Assembly (NCBI RefSeq): GCF_000170895.1
Contig: NZ_ABCS01000006.1
Location: forward strand, 1-64,000
Length of the DNA: 64,000 bases
Direction: 5' to 3'
DNA from: Plesiocystis pacifica SIR-1
GTDB taxonomy: Bacteria > Myxococcota_A > Polyangia > Nannocystales > Nannocystaceae
Shown: positions 15,542 to 25,926 of the stretch, one piece after another
Position numbering within the stretch: position 1 is the stretch's first letter
Layout of the letters: every line of letters starts with the position of its first letter
Program-made: the position numbers and the translations under genes
Notes under the pieces: generated by a model
What the model was told of the DNA's origin: nothing
Seen by the model: only the letters and a program-made list of their open reading frames with translations
Database searches by the model: none

Positions 15542-17167
15542 TCAGGCCTCGGCCAGCTTGTGGGAGAAGCGGAGCACGATGAACTCCGCGGGACGGACGG
15601 CGGCGATGCCGATCTCGACGATCATGCGACCCTCGAGCACGTCCTGGGAGGTCATCGTGTTGCCCAGGCCGACGTTGACGAAGTAGGCCGCCTCGGGGGT
15701 CGAGCCCTGGAGCGCGCCGCGCTCCCACAGGCCGTAGAGGTAGCTCTCGAGCATGCCCTTGACCTTGAGCCAGGTCGTGGCGTCGTTGGGCTCGAACACG
15801 GCGAAGGCCGTGGACTTGCGCGCCGACTCCTCGATCATGATGAACAGGCGGCGCACGGGGACGTAGCGCCACTCGTTGTCGTTGCCGAGCAGGGTGCGGG
15901 CGCCCCAGACCAGGGTGCCCTTGCCGGTGAACGAGCGGATCGCGTTGATCGACTTGCCGGAGGTGGCGTCGACGTTGAGCCCCTCCTGCTCCTCGGCGGT
16001 GATGCGCTGGGTCGGCCCGATGACCGAGGACAGGCTGACGTTGGCGGGGGCCTTCCACACGCCGCGGTCACGGTCGACGGAGGCGTAGGTGCCCGCGATC
16101 GCGGCGCTCGGCGGCATGATCACGCGCTGGTTGCCGATCGCCTTTTTGATGTCGTTCCACAGCGCCGTGTTGGTCTGCTGGATCGAGGCCATGGTCGCGG
16201 TCCCGTCGCCGTCGGCGGTCAGGGCCACGTTGCTCGAGGTCACGGGGATCTCGGCGGCCGGGTCGGAGGCGGCGCTGACGGAGAAGCCCGCCGCGTCCGC
16301 GGCGTTGTCCGCCGCCCAGGCCGAGAAGGCGTCGGCGACGACGGAGCCGTCCTTGCCGTCCACGTTGCCGATCTTGAGGGTGTCGCCGTCGCGCGCGAAG
16401 CTGACGGAGTCCTCGGCGCTGCCCTTGTTGGTGTCGGCGGCCGGGGACGCGGCGTCGCCCGAGTAGCGGACCACGAAGCCGCCGAAGTCGGCGGTCCGGG
16501 CCGCCTCGCCGACGCCCTCGACGGTGACCGAGCTGGCGTCGTAGCTGTAGCTCAGCGAGGTCTGGAGGTAGGGGTGGTAGGCCGCGCCGTAGGCGAGGTA
16601 GTTGGTGCCCACGCCGCCGCGGAAGCTGTCCACGTCGCCGCCGGGCACGTCGAAGATGCAAAAGCGGTCCTGGAGCTTGTTGCACTGGGCCAGGGCGTCC
16701 TGGCACAGGCTGTGGTAGTCGGCCGCGTCGAGGCTGACGGCCTCGGGGAACACGATGAGCGTGGGCTCGTCGTGGCGCTCGAGCTCGGTCAGGCCCGCGC
16801 TGAAGCCGTCGATGCTGGGCGCGTCGCGGTGGCTGCCGACGGAGATGATGTAGCAGCGGCCGCCGCCGTTCTTGAAGTAGAGCTTCAGGGCCTCGTGCAG
16901 GAAGTGCACGGGGTTGCTCCCGTCGTCGCCTTCGCGGCTGATGCCGGCCAGGGCTCCGTCGCTCGTCGCGGCCGTGAAGGTGGCCGCCTTCGCGCCACCA
17001 AAGCGGCTCTCGAACTCGAGCAGCGTGCTGATCTGGGCGACCTCCACGCTGCCGTTGCTGTTGGCCGTGTAGCCGATGAAGGCCGGGATCGCGGTAGCGA
17101 CCTCGGCGACGGAGGGCGGAAAGGTCGAGATCTCTTCTACGTAAACACCGGGTGTCTTGTACGGCAT
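15542..17167 (-). CDS. Contractile sheath protein (Pvc2-like)
   Basis: This 541-residue sheath protein begins MPYKTPGVYVEEISTFPPSV, the signature N-terminus of phage and eCIS sheath subunits, which exchanges a strand with the neighbour. The C-terminus has the conserved lattice motif (WRYVPVRRLFIMIEESARKST, then LRFSHKLAEA). Between about residues 170 and 340 is an inserted, Asp/Ala-rich domain (DGDTLKIGNVDGKDGSVV and similar) that would face outward and varies between systems. The protein polymerises around the tube in an extended state and contracts to drive it. Only one sheath gene is present here. Confidence 0.92.
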   Translation of the reverse strand: MPYKTPGVYVEEISTFPPSVAEVATAIPAFIGYTANSNGSVEVAQISTLLEFESRFGGAKAATFTAATSDGALAGISREGDDGSNPVHFLHEALKLYFKNGGGRCYIISVGSHRDAPSIDGFSAGLTELERHDEPTLIVFPEAVSLDAADYHSLCQDALAQCNKLQDRFCIFDVPGGDVDSFRGGVGTNYLAYGAAYHPYLQTSLSYSYDASSVTVEGVGEAARTADFGGFVVRYSGDAASPAADTNKGSAEDSVSFARDGDTLKIGNVDGKDGSVVADAFSAWAADNAADAAGFSVSAASDPAAEIPVTSSNVALTADGDGTATMASIQQTNTALWNDIKKAIGNQRVIMPPSAAIAGTYASVDRDRGVWKAPANVSLSSVIGPTQRITAEEQEGLNVDATSGKSINAIRSFTGKGTLVWGARTLLGNDNEWRYVPVRRLFIMIEESARKSTAFAVFEPNDATTWLKVKGMLESYLYGLWERGALQGSTPEAAYFVNVGLGNTMTSQDVLEGRMIVEIGIAAVRPAEFIVLRFSHKLAEA

Positions 17168-17242
17168 GGCGTCGCTGCCTCTCGAGTGCGCGGTCGAATT
17201 GCTGTGCGCAGTTGCGGTTGTCGGTCTTGGGACTTCGAGCGC

Positions 17243-18076
17243 CTACGAGTTGAGCACTCGATACAGGGTTTCATGGACCTGCCCACCGATGAGTACGGTG
17301 GACTGGTCTGTGAGGGAAGGGTTGGGGAGCTCTTCGACGAGCACGTCGTCGCCCCGGCGCAGGGACAGGTGGCGCCGCGGGGTGTCGACGCAGGCCAGGT
17401 CCTCGCTGGACACCAGGCGAAAGCGCGGGCGGTCGGGGAAGCGCGCGGCCAGGTCCGCCGCGACGCGGTCGCCCTCGCCGGTGGCGTCCTCGACGGCGAA
17501 CTCGATGGGCGCGTCTGCCCGCGCCGGATCGGAGTCGACGATCGAGGGGGCCTCGGAGGCCGACACGCCCTCGCCGAGATAATAGAAGATCCAGCGCGCC
17601 CGGGCGGCCGCCAGCGCGACCGTGTAGGTCGGCGGCGCGGCCACCCAGCCGTCGTCCAGGCCAGTGATCTCGACGCGGGCCAGGGCGCCGCGGGGCAGGG
17701 CCTCCGCGTCCGCGGCCCCTTCGGCCAGCTCGAGCGCCCCCGCCTCCTCGCCCGGCCGCAGGGTCGGGCGCTCGAGGGCCGTGAACGCCGAGGCGTCGGT
17801 GTAGCGGATCCAGTCTGCGTCGGCCGGCGCGAGCACGAAGTCGAGCTGCGTATCGGGGCGGATGTGGATCAGCGGTACTTCGCTGCCGTCTTGCTCGTGG
17901 ACCTCGACGAGCACGTCGACGGCCCCCGCGCGGCGGCGCAGCAACATGCGGTGACCCGCGAGCCGGCGCGCCGTGTCCTCGGTGGGCGTGAGCACGAAGC
18001 TCGAGCACAGCCCGTCGAGGACGTAGCCGTGGCTGAGCTCGATGGCGCACAGCCGCCGGTGCGTGCCGCCGCTCAT
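17243..18076 (-). CDS. Uncharacterised eCIS-cluster protein, 277 residues
   Basis: I do not recognise a family. The protein (277 residues) has no signal peptide or membrane segment. It is rich in Ala, Asp and Glu and appears to alternate beta strands, for example RRLCAIELSHGYVLDGLCSSFVLTP at the start and RHLSLRRGDDVLVEELPN near 245. The start ATG (18076) overlaps the stop of the DUF4255 gene as ATGA, so the two are coupled, and the sheath gene follows after 75 bases. Because it sits between cap-like and sheath genes, a role in sheath capping or assembly is possible. That is inference only. Confidence 0.65.
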   Translation of the reverse strand: MSGGTHRRLCAIELSHGYVLDGLCSSFVLTPTEDTARRLAGHRMLLRRRAGAVDVLVEVHEQDGSEVPLIHIRPDTQLDFVLAPADADWIRYTDASAFTALERPTLRPGEEAGALELAEGAADAEALPRGALARVEITGLDDGWVAAPPTYTVALAAARARWIFYYLGEGVSASEAPSIVDSDPARADAPIEFAVEDATGEGDRVAADLAARFPDRPRFRLVSSEDLACVDTPRRHLSLRRGDDVLVEELPNPSLTDQSTVLIGGQVHETLYRVLNS

Positions 18077-18651
18077 GCGCTGCCCCCGATCTTGCGCTGC
18101 GCCTCACCGGCCTCGACGCCGGGCGTGGCCACGGCCTTGTCCTCGACCACGATCAGGTTGGTCCGGTACAGCACCGAGGGGTGGTGGCAGATGCGAAGCG
18201 CGTTCCAGATCTCGTTTTGCTCGGCGAAGTTGAGCGTGCGCAGCTCGAAGATCAGCTTCTCGACGCCCGCGGGCAGCCCGGGCGTGTTGGTCCGGTCGTA
18301 GACCGGCTTGGACTGGTAGTGCCCGATGACCTGTGACAGCTGCTGCCAGGCCTCGTCGTAGAGCTTGAAGCGCGCGACGAAGAAGAGGTTGAGGCTCAGG
18401 CGGATGTCGGGGAAGGAGCGCGACACCGTGCCGTCGGGGTTGCGCCGGGCGTAGCGGTCCGCCGGCCGGAGCACCCGCTCCTCCTCCACGTTGATCAACA
18501 TCAAGGTGACGGCCCCCAGCTTGAACTGCAGGGGGTCCATCTTGTCGCCGTCGACGAACACGACCTTGTCGCTGGCGGCCTCGTCCTCACTGCCGGCCTT
18601 CAGCTCGCTGTCGAGCTGCCGGCGGAGGAAGCTGAGCACCTCACCGATCAT
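18073..18651 (-). CDS. DUF4255 / Pvc16 N-terminal domain protein (tube-sheath terminator)
   Basis: This 192-residue protein is of the DUF4255 family: it starts MIGEVLSFLRRQLDSELK and contains the block KLGAVTLMLINVEEERVLR (about 45-63) followed by PDIRLSLNLFFVARF. The Pvc16/Afp16 group caps the distal end of the injection machine and fixes its length. It is the first gene of the minus-strand cluster, so a promoter should lie in the region upstream of 18651. A GAGGCG ribosome site precedes the ATG. The gene is complete. Confidence 0.85.
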   Translation of the reverse strand: MIGEVLSFLRRQLDSELKAGSEDEAASDKVVFVDGDKMDPLQFKLGAVTLMLINVEEERVLRPADRYARRNPDGTVSRSFPDIRLSLNLFFVARFKLYDEAWQQLSQVIGHYQSKPVYDRTNTPGLPAGVEKLIFELRTLNFAEQNEIWNALRICHHPSVLYRTNLIVVEDKAVATPGVEAGEAQRKIGGSA

Positions 18652-19006
18652 GGAGTCGCCTCATGCAGTCGCCACCTTTGACGACCGCAATCGATCGTCA
18701 ACGTGGGGCATTGTGTTGGAGCAGGTGTTGCCATGTCCAGGCAAAAGCACACTCGACATCGAGGGCTGGCTCACCATCGGCGAGGCGCGGATGGGCATCA
18801 CACCTCCCCGTCGGCTTCGGTGAGAATTCGGTTCGAGTAACGGGGTCACGACCTTCGCCGATTTCATTCACCCCGCGCGTAAAAGCGGTGCGAAATCTTG
18901 GTTGGTCGCTTCGCCACCACCGGGTGGCCAAACTCGGCCATCGGATCATCACGGTCAGGCAACACCTCCCTGCGGTGCCGTAGACGCGCCGTGAACGGCC
19001 ACTCGG
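18652..19006. promoter_or_regulatory. Divergent intergenic region between the eCIS operon and the SseB-like gene
   Basis: This 355-base gap separates two divergent genes and is clearly less GC-rich than its flanks around 18800-18960. It should contain the eCIS promoter (minus) and the SseB-like promoter (plus). A TTGACG hexamer occurs on the minus strand near 18700, but no convincing matching -10 box is visible. A TTGTGTTGG/TTGCC-rich stretch and no strong inverted repeat were noted. Nothing here reads as a gene. Confidence 0.4.
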
Positions 19007-19861
19007 GTGAGACCCATGTCAAGACTGCTACCCTCGCTGCTCGTGTCCGAGTCCGAGACAGCTTCCCCACCCCGGCGTGCACGCTTTCTCGCGGCGCTGC
19101 GTGAAACCGTCCAAGCGGACAGTCGCGAGACCAGGCTCGTCATCTCGCACGGCCCCGTCTACGTGCTGACCGTCGCCCGCCACGATGGGCGGGTCGTTCA
19201 GGAGGCGATCACCAGCGCCTCCTTACCCCCCGAGCTCAAGCTCAGCTCCGAGCGCGGGCAGCTGCTGCGTGACATGGGCTTCAAAAAGCGCGGCAGCAGC
19301 CGGCGCAACTGGACGCGGGCCCTCGAGCGGGCGCCTTCGAACGTCGAGCGCATCGCCGAGGAGCTCGACGACATCTTCACGCGGGTCTACGGAATCGACG
19401 GGCAGCCCGACATCAACCTCGTTCGCGACCAAAGGGTGCACCCCGAGAACGTCGACCTGGTCGACGCCATGCGCAAAGTCGCGAAGGACCGGGCCTTCGA
19501 CGAGGACACCCGGCGCGGGATGTACACGCGGATGCTCAACGCGACCTTCCTCGTGCCCCTCGACCCCGAGGTCGGGGACGACGCCGACGAAGCCGACGCC
19601 TTCTTCGACCTGAAGGACCATCCGAGCGGCCGGCCTACCCTGGCGGGCTTCAGCGACTGGGACTCCCTGCGACTTTGGCAGCCCCGCGGTTGGGACTACG
19701 TACCGGTCCACGGCAGCGAGCTGTTCGAGCTCGTGCAAGAGCGCAACGCGGCGACCTTCAAGATCAATCCAGGTGGGGACATCGGCGGCGAGCTCTACGC
19801 CCACGAGGTCGAGATGCTCGTGAACGCCGTCCACACCTTCCGACGCAAGCACGGCAACTGA
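19007..19861 (+). CDS. SseB-like protein with unknown N-terminal half
   Basis: The product has 284 residues from the GTG at 19007 (281 from the ATG at 19016; either could be used). The C-terminal half, about 165-280, resembles the SseB N-terminal domain: [38 protein letters not shown] and KINPGG...[12 protein letters not shown]. SseB-type domains often occur in toxin-immunity or stress-related contexts and have no known catalytic activity. The first half is basic and helical with no recognised domain. It is transcribed away from the eCIS genes and may not belong to that operon, though it shares their control region. No signal peptide is visible. Confidence 0.7.
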   Translation: MRPMSRLLPSLLVSESETASPPRRARFLAALRETVQADSRETRLVISHGPVYVLTVARHDGRVVQEAITSASLPPELKLSSERGQLLRDMGFKKRGSSRRNWTRALERAPSNVERIAEELDDIFTRVYGIDGQPDINLVRDQRVHPENVDLVDAMRKVAKDRAFDEDTRRGMYTRMLNATFLVPLDPEVGDDADEADAFFDLKDHPSGRPTLAGFSDWDSLRLWQPRGWDYVPVHGSELFELVQERNAATFKINPGGDIGGELYAHEVEMLVNAVHTFRRKHGN

Positions 19862-19962
19862 ACGCGCCTGCGTGGCCCAGAACGCAAAAAAACGCGTTTC
19901 TGGGCCAGGCAAAGCCCGTTTCCCGACGGCACCAGATGCCGAAGGAGGCTAGGCTCTCCCTC

Positions 19963-21093
<1,131 letters not shown>

Positions 21094-21120
21094 CATTGGG
21101 ATAGGGTGAGTCCCATCCTC

Positions 21121-22122
21121 ATGGCCTGCCCCAAATCGAGCATCTTTGGAATCGCCCTGGGCCTCGGCCTGGGGCTGAGCCTCACCGCTTGCCCCTCGTC
21201 GACCCCCTCGGGCGACGACGAGGTCGGCGAGGACACGGCGGCGACGGACACCGCCAGCACCTTGGGCACGGACTCGAGCGGCTCCTCGGGCGAGAGCAGC
21301 GACACGGCGAGCACCACCGACACCGACTCGACCACGGACACCGCGAACACGACCGACTCGACCACCGGCAACGGGAGCGAGTGCGGCAACGGGATCCTCG
21401 AGCAGGGCGAGCAGTGCGACGACGGCAACACCGTCGACGACGACGGCTGCCAGGCGGACTGCACCTTCCCGCCCGGGCCCATCGAGTGCGGCGGGCAGGT
21501 CTACGCCTGCGGCGACGAGATCGACAACGACCGCGACGGCAAGGTCGACCTCGACGATCCGGAGTGCATCTCGCCCTGCGACGACAACGAGTCGAGCTTC
21601 CAGACCGACCTCCCCGGCCAAAACAACGACTGCAAGGCCGACTGCTACTTCGACAGCAACTCGGGCTCGGGCGACGACAAGTGCGAGTGGAACCTCAAGT
21701 GCGACCCCGAGAACCCCGGGGCCGAGATCGGCTGCGAGTACGACCCGGAGTTCAACCCGGCGATGTGCATGGTTCAGCTCGAGCAAGACTGCCTCGACTT
21801 TTGCGTGCCCAACGTGCCCAACGGCTGCGACTGCTTCGGCTGCTGCGAGGTCGACGGGCAGTTCATCTACCTCGACTCGAGCCCCAACTGCTCCCTGGAC
21901 AACCTCGACGGCTGCCAGAACTGCACCTTCTACGAGGACTGCGCCAACCCCTGCGTGCCCGAAGAGTGCGAGCTGTGCTTCGGCCAGGACCCCTCGGAGC
22001 TCGACGAAGACTGCGAGGAGCCGTCCTGCCCCGAGGGCTTCGACTCGTGCATCAACACGGCCGACTGCCCCGAGGGCTTCTTTTGCTCGACGGGCTGCTG
22101 CTACCCCATCGACATCGAGTAG
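21121..22122 (+). CDS. Cysteine-rich lipoprotein B, tandem paralogue of the preceding gene
   Basis: The gene encodes 333 residues from the ATG at 21121 (a GTG at 21106 is in frame). It has a lipobox (LSLTAC), a Thr/Ser/Asp linker to about residue 80, one CGNG...CDDGN repeat and then the same long cysteine-rich domain as its neighbour, including [21 protein letters not shown] and [15 protein letters not shown]. The shared domain is close to identical over long stretches, which indicates recent tandem duplication, whereas the linkers differ. It ends 7 bases before the convergent multicopper oxidase gene. Role unknown. Confidence 0.8.
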   Translation: MACPKSSIFGIALGLGLGLSLTACPSSTPSGDDEVGEDTAATDTASTLGTDSSGSSGESSDTASTTDTDSTTDTANTTDSTTGNGSECGNGILEQGEQCDDGNTVDDDGCQADCTFPPGPIECGGQVYACGDEIDNDRDGKVDLDDPECISPCDDNESSFQTDLPGQNNDCKADCYFDSNSGSGDDKCEWNLKCDPENPGAEIGCEYDPEFNPAMCMVQLEQDCLDFCVPNVPNGCDCFGCCEVDGQFIYLDSSPNCSLDNLDGCQNCTFYEDCANPCVPEECELCFGQDPSELDEDCEEPSCPEGFDSCINTADCPEGFFCSTGCCYPIDIE

Positions 22123-22129
22123 GCGCCGC

Positions 22130-23620
22130 TCACTCGACGCGCAGCACGGTCATCATCCCGCCCTCGACGTGGGGCAGGATGTGGCAGTGGGCCATCCAGT
22201 CCCCGGGGTTGTCCGGGAGCAGGCCCAGGCGCGCGGTCGCGTAGGGCGGGACGTCGAAGGTGTCCTCGACGATGCGCCACGGCGGGGGCTCGCCGTCGAC
22301 GCTGAGCACCTCGAAGGCGTGGCCGTGGAGGTGGAAGGGGTGCGCGGCCTGGGACACGTTGCGCAGCTCGACCACCGACCACGCGCCGAGGCTCAGGCTC
22401 TCGATGGTGATGTCGGGGAAGAGCTCGCCGTTGATGGTCCAGTCGCCGGTGTGTGGGTCGCCGTGGAAGGCGTAGAGCACGTCGGTGACGCCGGCGCCGG
22501 GGTCGGGGGTCGGCTCGAGGCCGTCGAAGGGCCAGGCCAGCGGTCCGGGGGCGGGCTCGCCCGTACCACCCTCGGCTAGCTCGACCTCGAACAGGCGCAG
22601 GGGCTCGCCCTGGCTCGGGGCGCCGAGCAGGGAGTAGGGCTGGTTGAGGACCTCGAGGCCGGCGAAGTCCGGGCCGACGAGCCACTCGAAGTCCGCCCGG
22701 TCGCTGGGCGCGAGCACGACCGAGGGCGCCTCGACGAGCTCGGGGAGCAGGCCCTGGTCCGAGGCGATCTGGCGCACGCCCGGCTCGCCTCCGGTGGTCC
22801 ACGTCAAATCGACGTAGCCCGCGTTGGCCACGTTGACGGCGCGCAGGCGGATCGACTCGCCCGCGTTGGCCTCGAACAGCGGGTCGATGAGCCCGTTGGT
22901 GGTCCAGGTCAGGTCGGCGCCGTCGAGGCCGTGGTGCCCGCCCGCTTCGCTGTCGGCGTCGTGCTCCCCCCACGAGTCGAACACGACGACCAGCTCGCGG
23001 TCGGCCACGGGCTCGTCGGGGTCCTCGACGATCAGCACGCCGTAGAGACCCAGGTCGGCCTGGCGCTCCGTGTCGACGTGCGGGTGGTACCAGTAGGTCC
23101 CCGCCTGATCGAGGGTGAAGGTGTAGACGAAGTCGCCGCCCGGCTCGACGGGCGCGCCCTGCCAGGTCACCCCGTCCATCTCGAAGGGCACGTGGAGGCC
23201 GTGCCAGTGGACCGTGGTCGGGTCCTCGAGGTCATTGTGGAAGTCGACGACGAGGGCGTCGCCGCGGCGCATGCGGATGGTCGGGCCGGGGACCTGGCCG
23301 TTGTAGGCCCAGCCATCGACCATCTCCCCGGCGATCTCGAAGCTGTGCGGCGCGGCGGTCAGCTCGACGTGGACGACGTCCGGGGCGGGGTCGAGGTCGA
23401 CGGCCTCGGCGGGCGAGAACAGGCTGCCGCGCTCGGGCTCCGTGGGCAGGTCCGGCTCGGGCTCCGTGTCGGTCTCGGACTCGGTGCCCGTTTCCGTTTC
23501 CGCGTCCGCCCCCGTTTCCGCCGCTTCGCCGACCTCGTCCGTCGAGGGCGTCGCGTCGTCGCCCCCGCAGGCGAACACCAGGACCGCCGCCGCCAACGGC
23601 AAGCAGCTCGACCTCTTCAC
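22130..23620 (-). CDS. Multicopper oxidase lipoprotein
   Basis: This 496-residue lipoprotein starts at GTG 23620, overlapping the upstream stop (GTGA). It has a lipobox (VLVFAC), a Thr/Glu linker and three cupredoxin domains. Copper ligands are clear: HWHG near residue 137, YWYHPH near 177, HPFHLHGH near 428 and the HCHILPH type motif near 477. The last motif includes the type 1 Cys (HCH), so both the T1 site and the trinuclear site look complete. It should oxidise a small molecule or metal and reduce O2 to water in the periplasm or at the surface. It is co-translated with a five-heme cytochrome c, which may be its electron partner. Whether the substrate is Cu, Fe, Mn or organic is not evident. 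Confidence 0.9.
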   Translation of the reverse strand: MKRSSCLPLAAAVLVFACGGDDATPSTDEVGEAAETGADAETETGTESETDTEPEPDLPTEPERGSLFSPAEAVDLDPAPDVVHVELTAAPHSFEIAGEMVDGWAYNGQVPGPTIRMRRGDALVVDFHNDLEDPTTVHWHGLHVPFEMDGVTWQGAPVEPGGDFVYTFTLDQAGTYWYHPHVDTERQADLGLYGVLIVEDPDEPVADRELVVVFDSWGEHDADSEAGGHHGLDGADLTWTTNGLIDPLFEANAGESIRLRAVNVANAGYVDLTWTTGGEPGVRQIASDQGLLPELVEAPSVVLAPSDRADFEWLVGPDFAGLEVLNQPYSLLGAPSQGEPLRLFEVELAEGGTGEPAPGPLAWPFDGLEPTPDPGAGVTDVLYAFHGDPHTGDWTINGELFPDITIESLSLGAWSVVELRNVSQAAHPFHLHGHAFEVLSVDGEPPPWRIVEDTFDVPPYATARLGLLPDNPGDWMAHCHILPHVEGGMMTVLRVE

Positions 23621-25788
23621 AGGCTCACCTCGACCATCACCTGCTGCGGGTTGTCCCAGCCGCGCTCGGTCGCGAGGGCCACGGGGTAGGCCCGGTGGAC
23701 CAGGGTCGCCTCGACCACCGGCTCGGCGCAGGCGCTCTCGAACAGGTGCGTGGAGGTCCACTCCGTCTGCGGCAACAGGCGGTTGTCGGAGCGCACGTCG
23801 ACGGCGCGGTGGTGGGGAGCCATGGTCGCCCCCTCGGCGTCGGCGAGGACCCGGGCGAAGCCAAAGCCCGGCGCGCCGGCGACGGCCTCGGGGACGGTCG
23901 CGTCGCCGCCCGAGAGCGGAGCCGGCCGCCCGCGCACGGCCAGGTCGCCCGCCGGCAGGGGCTGGTCAAAGCTGACCTGGTCGCCGTTGACCGCGACCAC
24001 CGTGGCCTGGCCGACGAAGCCGTAGCGCGGCAGGCCCTTGGCCGCGGCGTCGAAGCTGCCGTCCCCGAAGGGGCCGAAGCCCTCGTAGTCGACCCAACCG
24101 AGCGCGTCGAGGACCCGGACCACGTCGCCGACCTCGGCCCCGGGCCACGAGCTCCAGTCGGCGGGGCTCGGCTGGCGATCGAGCGCGCCGCCGAAGTCCG
24201 GCACGACGTCGCCGCCGACGGCCGCGAGCGCCTCGTCGCCGCAGCGCGCCGATACGAACAGCAGCATCGAGCGCAGCGGCTCGCCGGTGGGGATGGCGTG
24301 GCCCGCCCCGACGTTGCGCACGGTCAGCTCGGCCGTCAGCACGCCGCCCTCGACGCTCGCGTCGATGAACACCGCCGCGGCCAGCTCCAGCATGCCCGAG
24401 CTCGGGGTCCGCGGGCCCACCCAGCTGTGCCGCCGGGTCGCCCCCGGCGGGCGGACCCAGCCCCGCGCCACGCCCTGCATGGCGAAGAAGTCCGCGGTCA
24501 GGTCGGCCGAGTTGGCGTACTCGGTCTCCGCCGGCATGTGGCAGCTCGAGCACGGCGCGATGTCGCCGAAGGGCCCGGCCTTCCACTCCTCGTAGGTGCT
24601 GTGCACGGGCAGCGTGCCCTCGGGCCAGCGCCCGGGGTCCAAGCTGGTCCCGGGGACCAGGGCCTGCTGGTCGAGCTGGTGGCAGCTGCCGCAGAACTCT
24701 CCGGTCAAAAAATGGGTCCGCGGCGAGGCGCCCATGCGCGGGTTGGGCACGTCCACGTAGGGGCCGAAGGTCAGCACCTCCCACTCGCCCAGGCCGATCT
24801 TGTCGCTGCGCTCGAGGGGCCGGTTGAGGTGCAGCCAGCCCGCGACCCCCGCAGCGGCCCCAGGCTCGACGCCCTCGACCTTGTGGCACAGGTCGCAGTG
24901 GACCCCCGCCTCGTAGGCCGTGCCCGTGGCCTCGAGCAAGCTGCGGCCGCCTGCGGGCCCCTCGATGGCCGGGGCGTGGCAGTCGGCGCACTGGCCAAAC
25001 TCCGTGGCCACGGTGTCGCAGGCCGCGTCCTGTCCGCAGTCGGGGTTCAGGTCGGGCAGCGCCCCCGCGCCCAGGTAGCAGCGCGGCGCCTGCTCGGCGC
25101 TCCCCGGGACCAGCCCCGACCACCAGCTCCCGCCCGCCGCCTCGCAGCTCGCCTGGTCGTCGAGGGCCGCCGCCGCGCCGGCGTAGACGTCCTGGACCGC
25201 CGGGTTGCTCGCGCTTTGGCGGTGGGGCGAGTCGTACCAGTCGAGCTTCATGCGCACGTGGCAGTGGCCGCACTCCGCCGTGGTCCCGTTGTCCCCGGGG
25301 ACGCCGGGCGGGCTGTAGGGGTAGAGTTCGTTGTCGCCGACGGCGATGCGCGTGAGCTCGAAGAGCAGCGCGTCCTGGGCCAGGGCTGGATCCACGTAGA
25401 CCGACTGGCCGATGGTCCGCGCCTCGGGGTGCGTGGCCATGAGCGCCAGGTCCCCGGGGATGGTGTCGTCGAGGGTGACCACGACCTGGCCGGCGGCGTC
25501 GGTGAAGTAGGGCTCGCCGGTGCCGCCTTGGATCACCGTCGCGCCTTCGACGGGCTCGCCGTCGAGGGTGACCGTGACCGTGCGCAGCAGCGAGGCCTCG
25601 CCGGTGTCCGTGCCGGTCTCGGTGTCCGTCTCGGTCTCGGTGCCCGTCTCGGTCTCGGTGTCCGTGTCCGTGCTGCCGACCTCGTCCTCGGCAGGCGCCT
25701 CGCTTTCCTCCCCGCCCGAATCTCCACAGGCCGCCGTCACCACCACCGACAAGCTGCCCAAGACCCACGCGCGCGCCCGCGATCGCAT
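23617..25788 (-). CDS. Five-heme cytochrome c lipoprotein
   Basis: This 723-residue lipoprotein has the lipobox VVTAAC, a long Thr/Glu/Asp linker to about residue 60 and an Ig-like carboxypeptidase-regulatory-type domain (TVTLDGEPVEGATVIQGG, about 70-150). Five CxxCH heme sites follow at about 172 (CGHCH), 267 (CADCH), 298 (CDLCH), 367 (CGSCH) and 413 (CSSCH). The C-terminal 250 residues are a beta-rich domain without cysteines except one pair. It is likely a surface or periplasmic electron carrier or c-type oxidoreductase. The start codon lies 28 bases past a strong terminator on the same strand. The gene overlaps the multicopper oxidase gene by 4 bases, so the two are almost certainly co-expressed. 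Confidence 0.88.
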   Translation of the reverse strand: MRSRARAWVLGSLSVVVTAACGDSGGEESEAPAEDEVGSTDTDTETETGTETETDTETGTDTGEASLLRTVTVTLDGEPVEGATVIQGGTGEPYFTDAAGQVVVTLDDTIPGDLALMATHPEARTIGQSVYVDPALAQDALLFELTRIAVGDNELYPYSPPGVPGDNGTTAECGHCHVRMKLDWYDSPHRQSASNPAVQDVYAGAAAALDDQASCEAAGGSWWSGLVPGSAEQAPRCYLGAGALPDLNPDCGQDAACDTVATEFGQCADCHAPAIEGPAGGRSLLEATGTAYEAGVHCDLCHKVEGVEPGAAAGVAGWLHLNRPLERSDKIGLGEWEVLTFGPYVDVPNPRMGASPRTHFLTGEFCGSCHQLDQQALVPGTSLDPGRWPEGTLPVHSTYEEWKAGPFGDIAPCSSCHMPAETEYANSADLTADFFAMQGVARGWVRPPGATRRHSWVGPRTPSSGMLELAAAVFIDASVEGGVLTAELTVRNVGAGHAIPTGEPLRSMLLFVSARCGDEALAAVGGDVVPDFGGALDRQPSPADWSSWPGAEVGDVVRVLDALGWVDYEGFGPFGDGSFDAAAKGLPRYGFVGQATVVAVNGDQVSFDQPLPAGDLAVRGRPAPLSGGDATVPEAVAGAPGFGFARVLADAEGATMAPHHRAVDVRSDNRLLPQTEWTSTHLFESACAEPVVEATLVHRAYPVALATERGWDNPQQVMVEVSL

Positions 25789-25815
25789 CGCGGAACTCTA
25801 CCAGGGCCAACCGGG

Positions 25816-25847
25816 AAACAAAAAAGGCGAAGCCCGCAGGCTCCGCC
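25816..25847 (-). terminator. Strong rho-independent terminator or attenuator just before the cytochrome gene
   Basis: On the minus strand a 9-bp stem (GGCGGAGCC pairing with GGCTTCGCC, with one G-U pair) and a 4-base loop are followed by CTTTTTTG. It lies 28 bases upstream of the cytochrome start, with no room for a promoter between, so it may work as a transcription attenuator or end the transcript of the truncated upstream gene. Confidence 0.7.
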
Positions 25848-25853
25848 CCTTCC

Positions 25854-25926
25854 CAGAGTCTCGGCCAAAACGAGCTCTGGCCGACACTCTGTCTACTTTA
25901 GCCGCCGTGGACGACGCCACGCCCTC
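25854..25926 (-). repeat. Hairpin-plus-box repeat element, single copy
   Basis: On the minus strand this element has a box containing GGCGTGGCGTCGTCCACG and GGCTAAAGTAGACAG, then a near-perfect 14-position stem with one C-C mismatch (CAGAGT-C-TCGGCCA against TGGCCGA-C-ACTCTG) and a 10-base loop. The same box with differently sequenced but equally paired hairpins occurs three times at 39561-39821. The stop codon of the upstream gene fragment lies inside the box. Confidence 0.75.

Noticed and set aside
1..18651. Prophage tail or type VI secretion cluster
   Set aside because: DUF4255, DUF5908, several gp19 tubes and the LysM adaptor fit eCIS better. There are no T6SS TssJLM membrane or ClpV genes and no capsid, portal or terminase genes.
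18815..18850. GGTTCGAG resembling a tRNA T-arm
   Set aside because: No matching acceptor stem or anticodon arm nearby.
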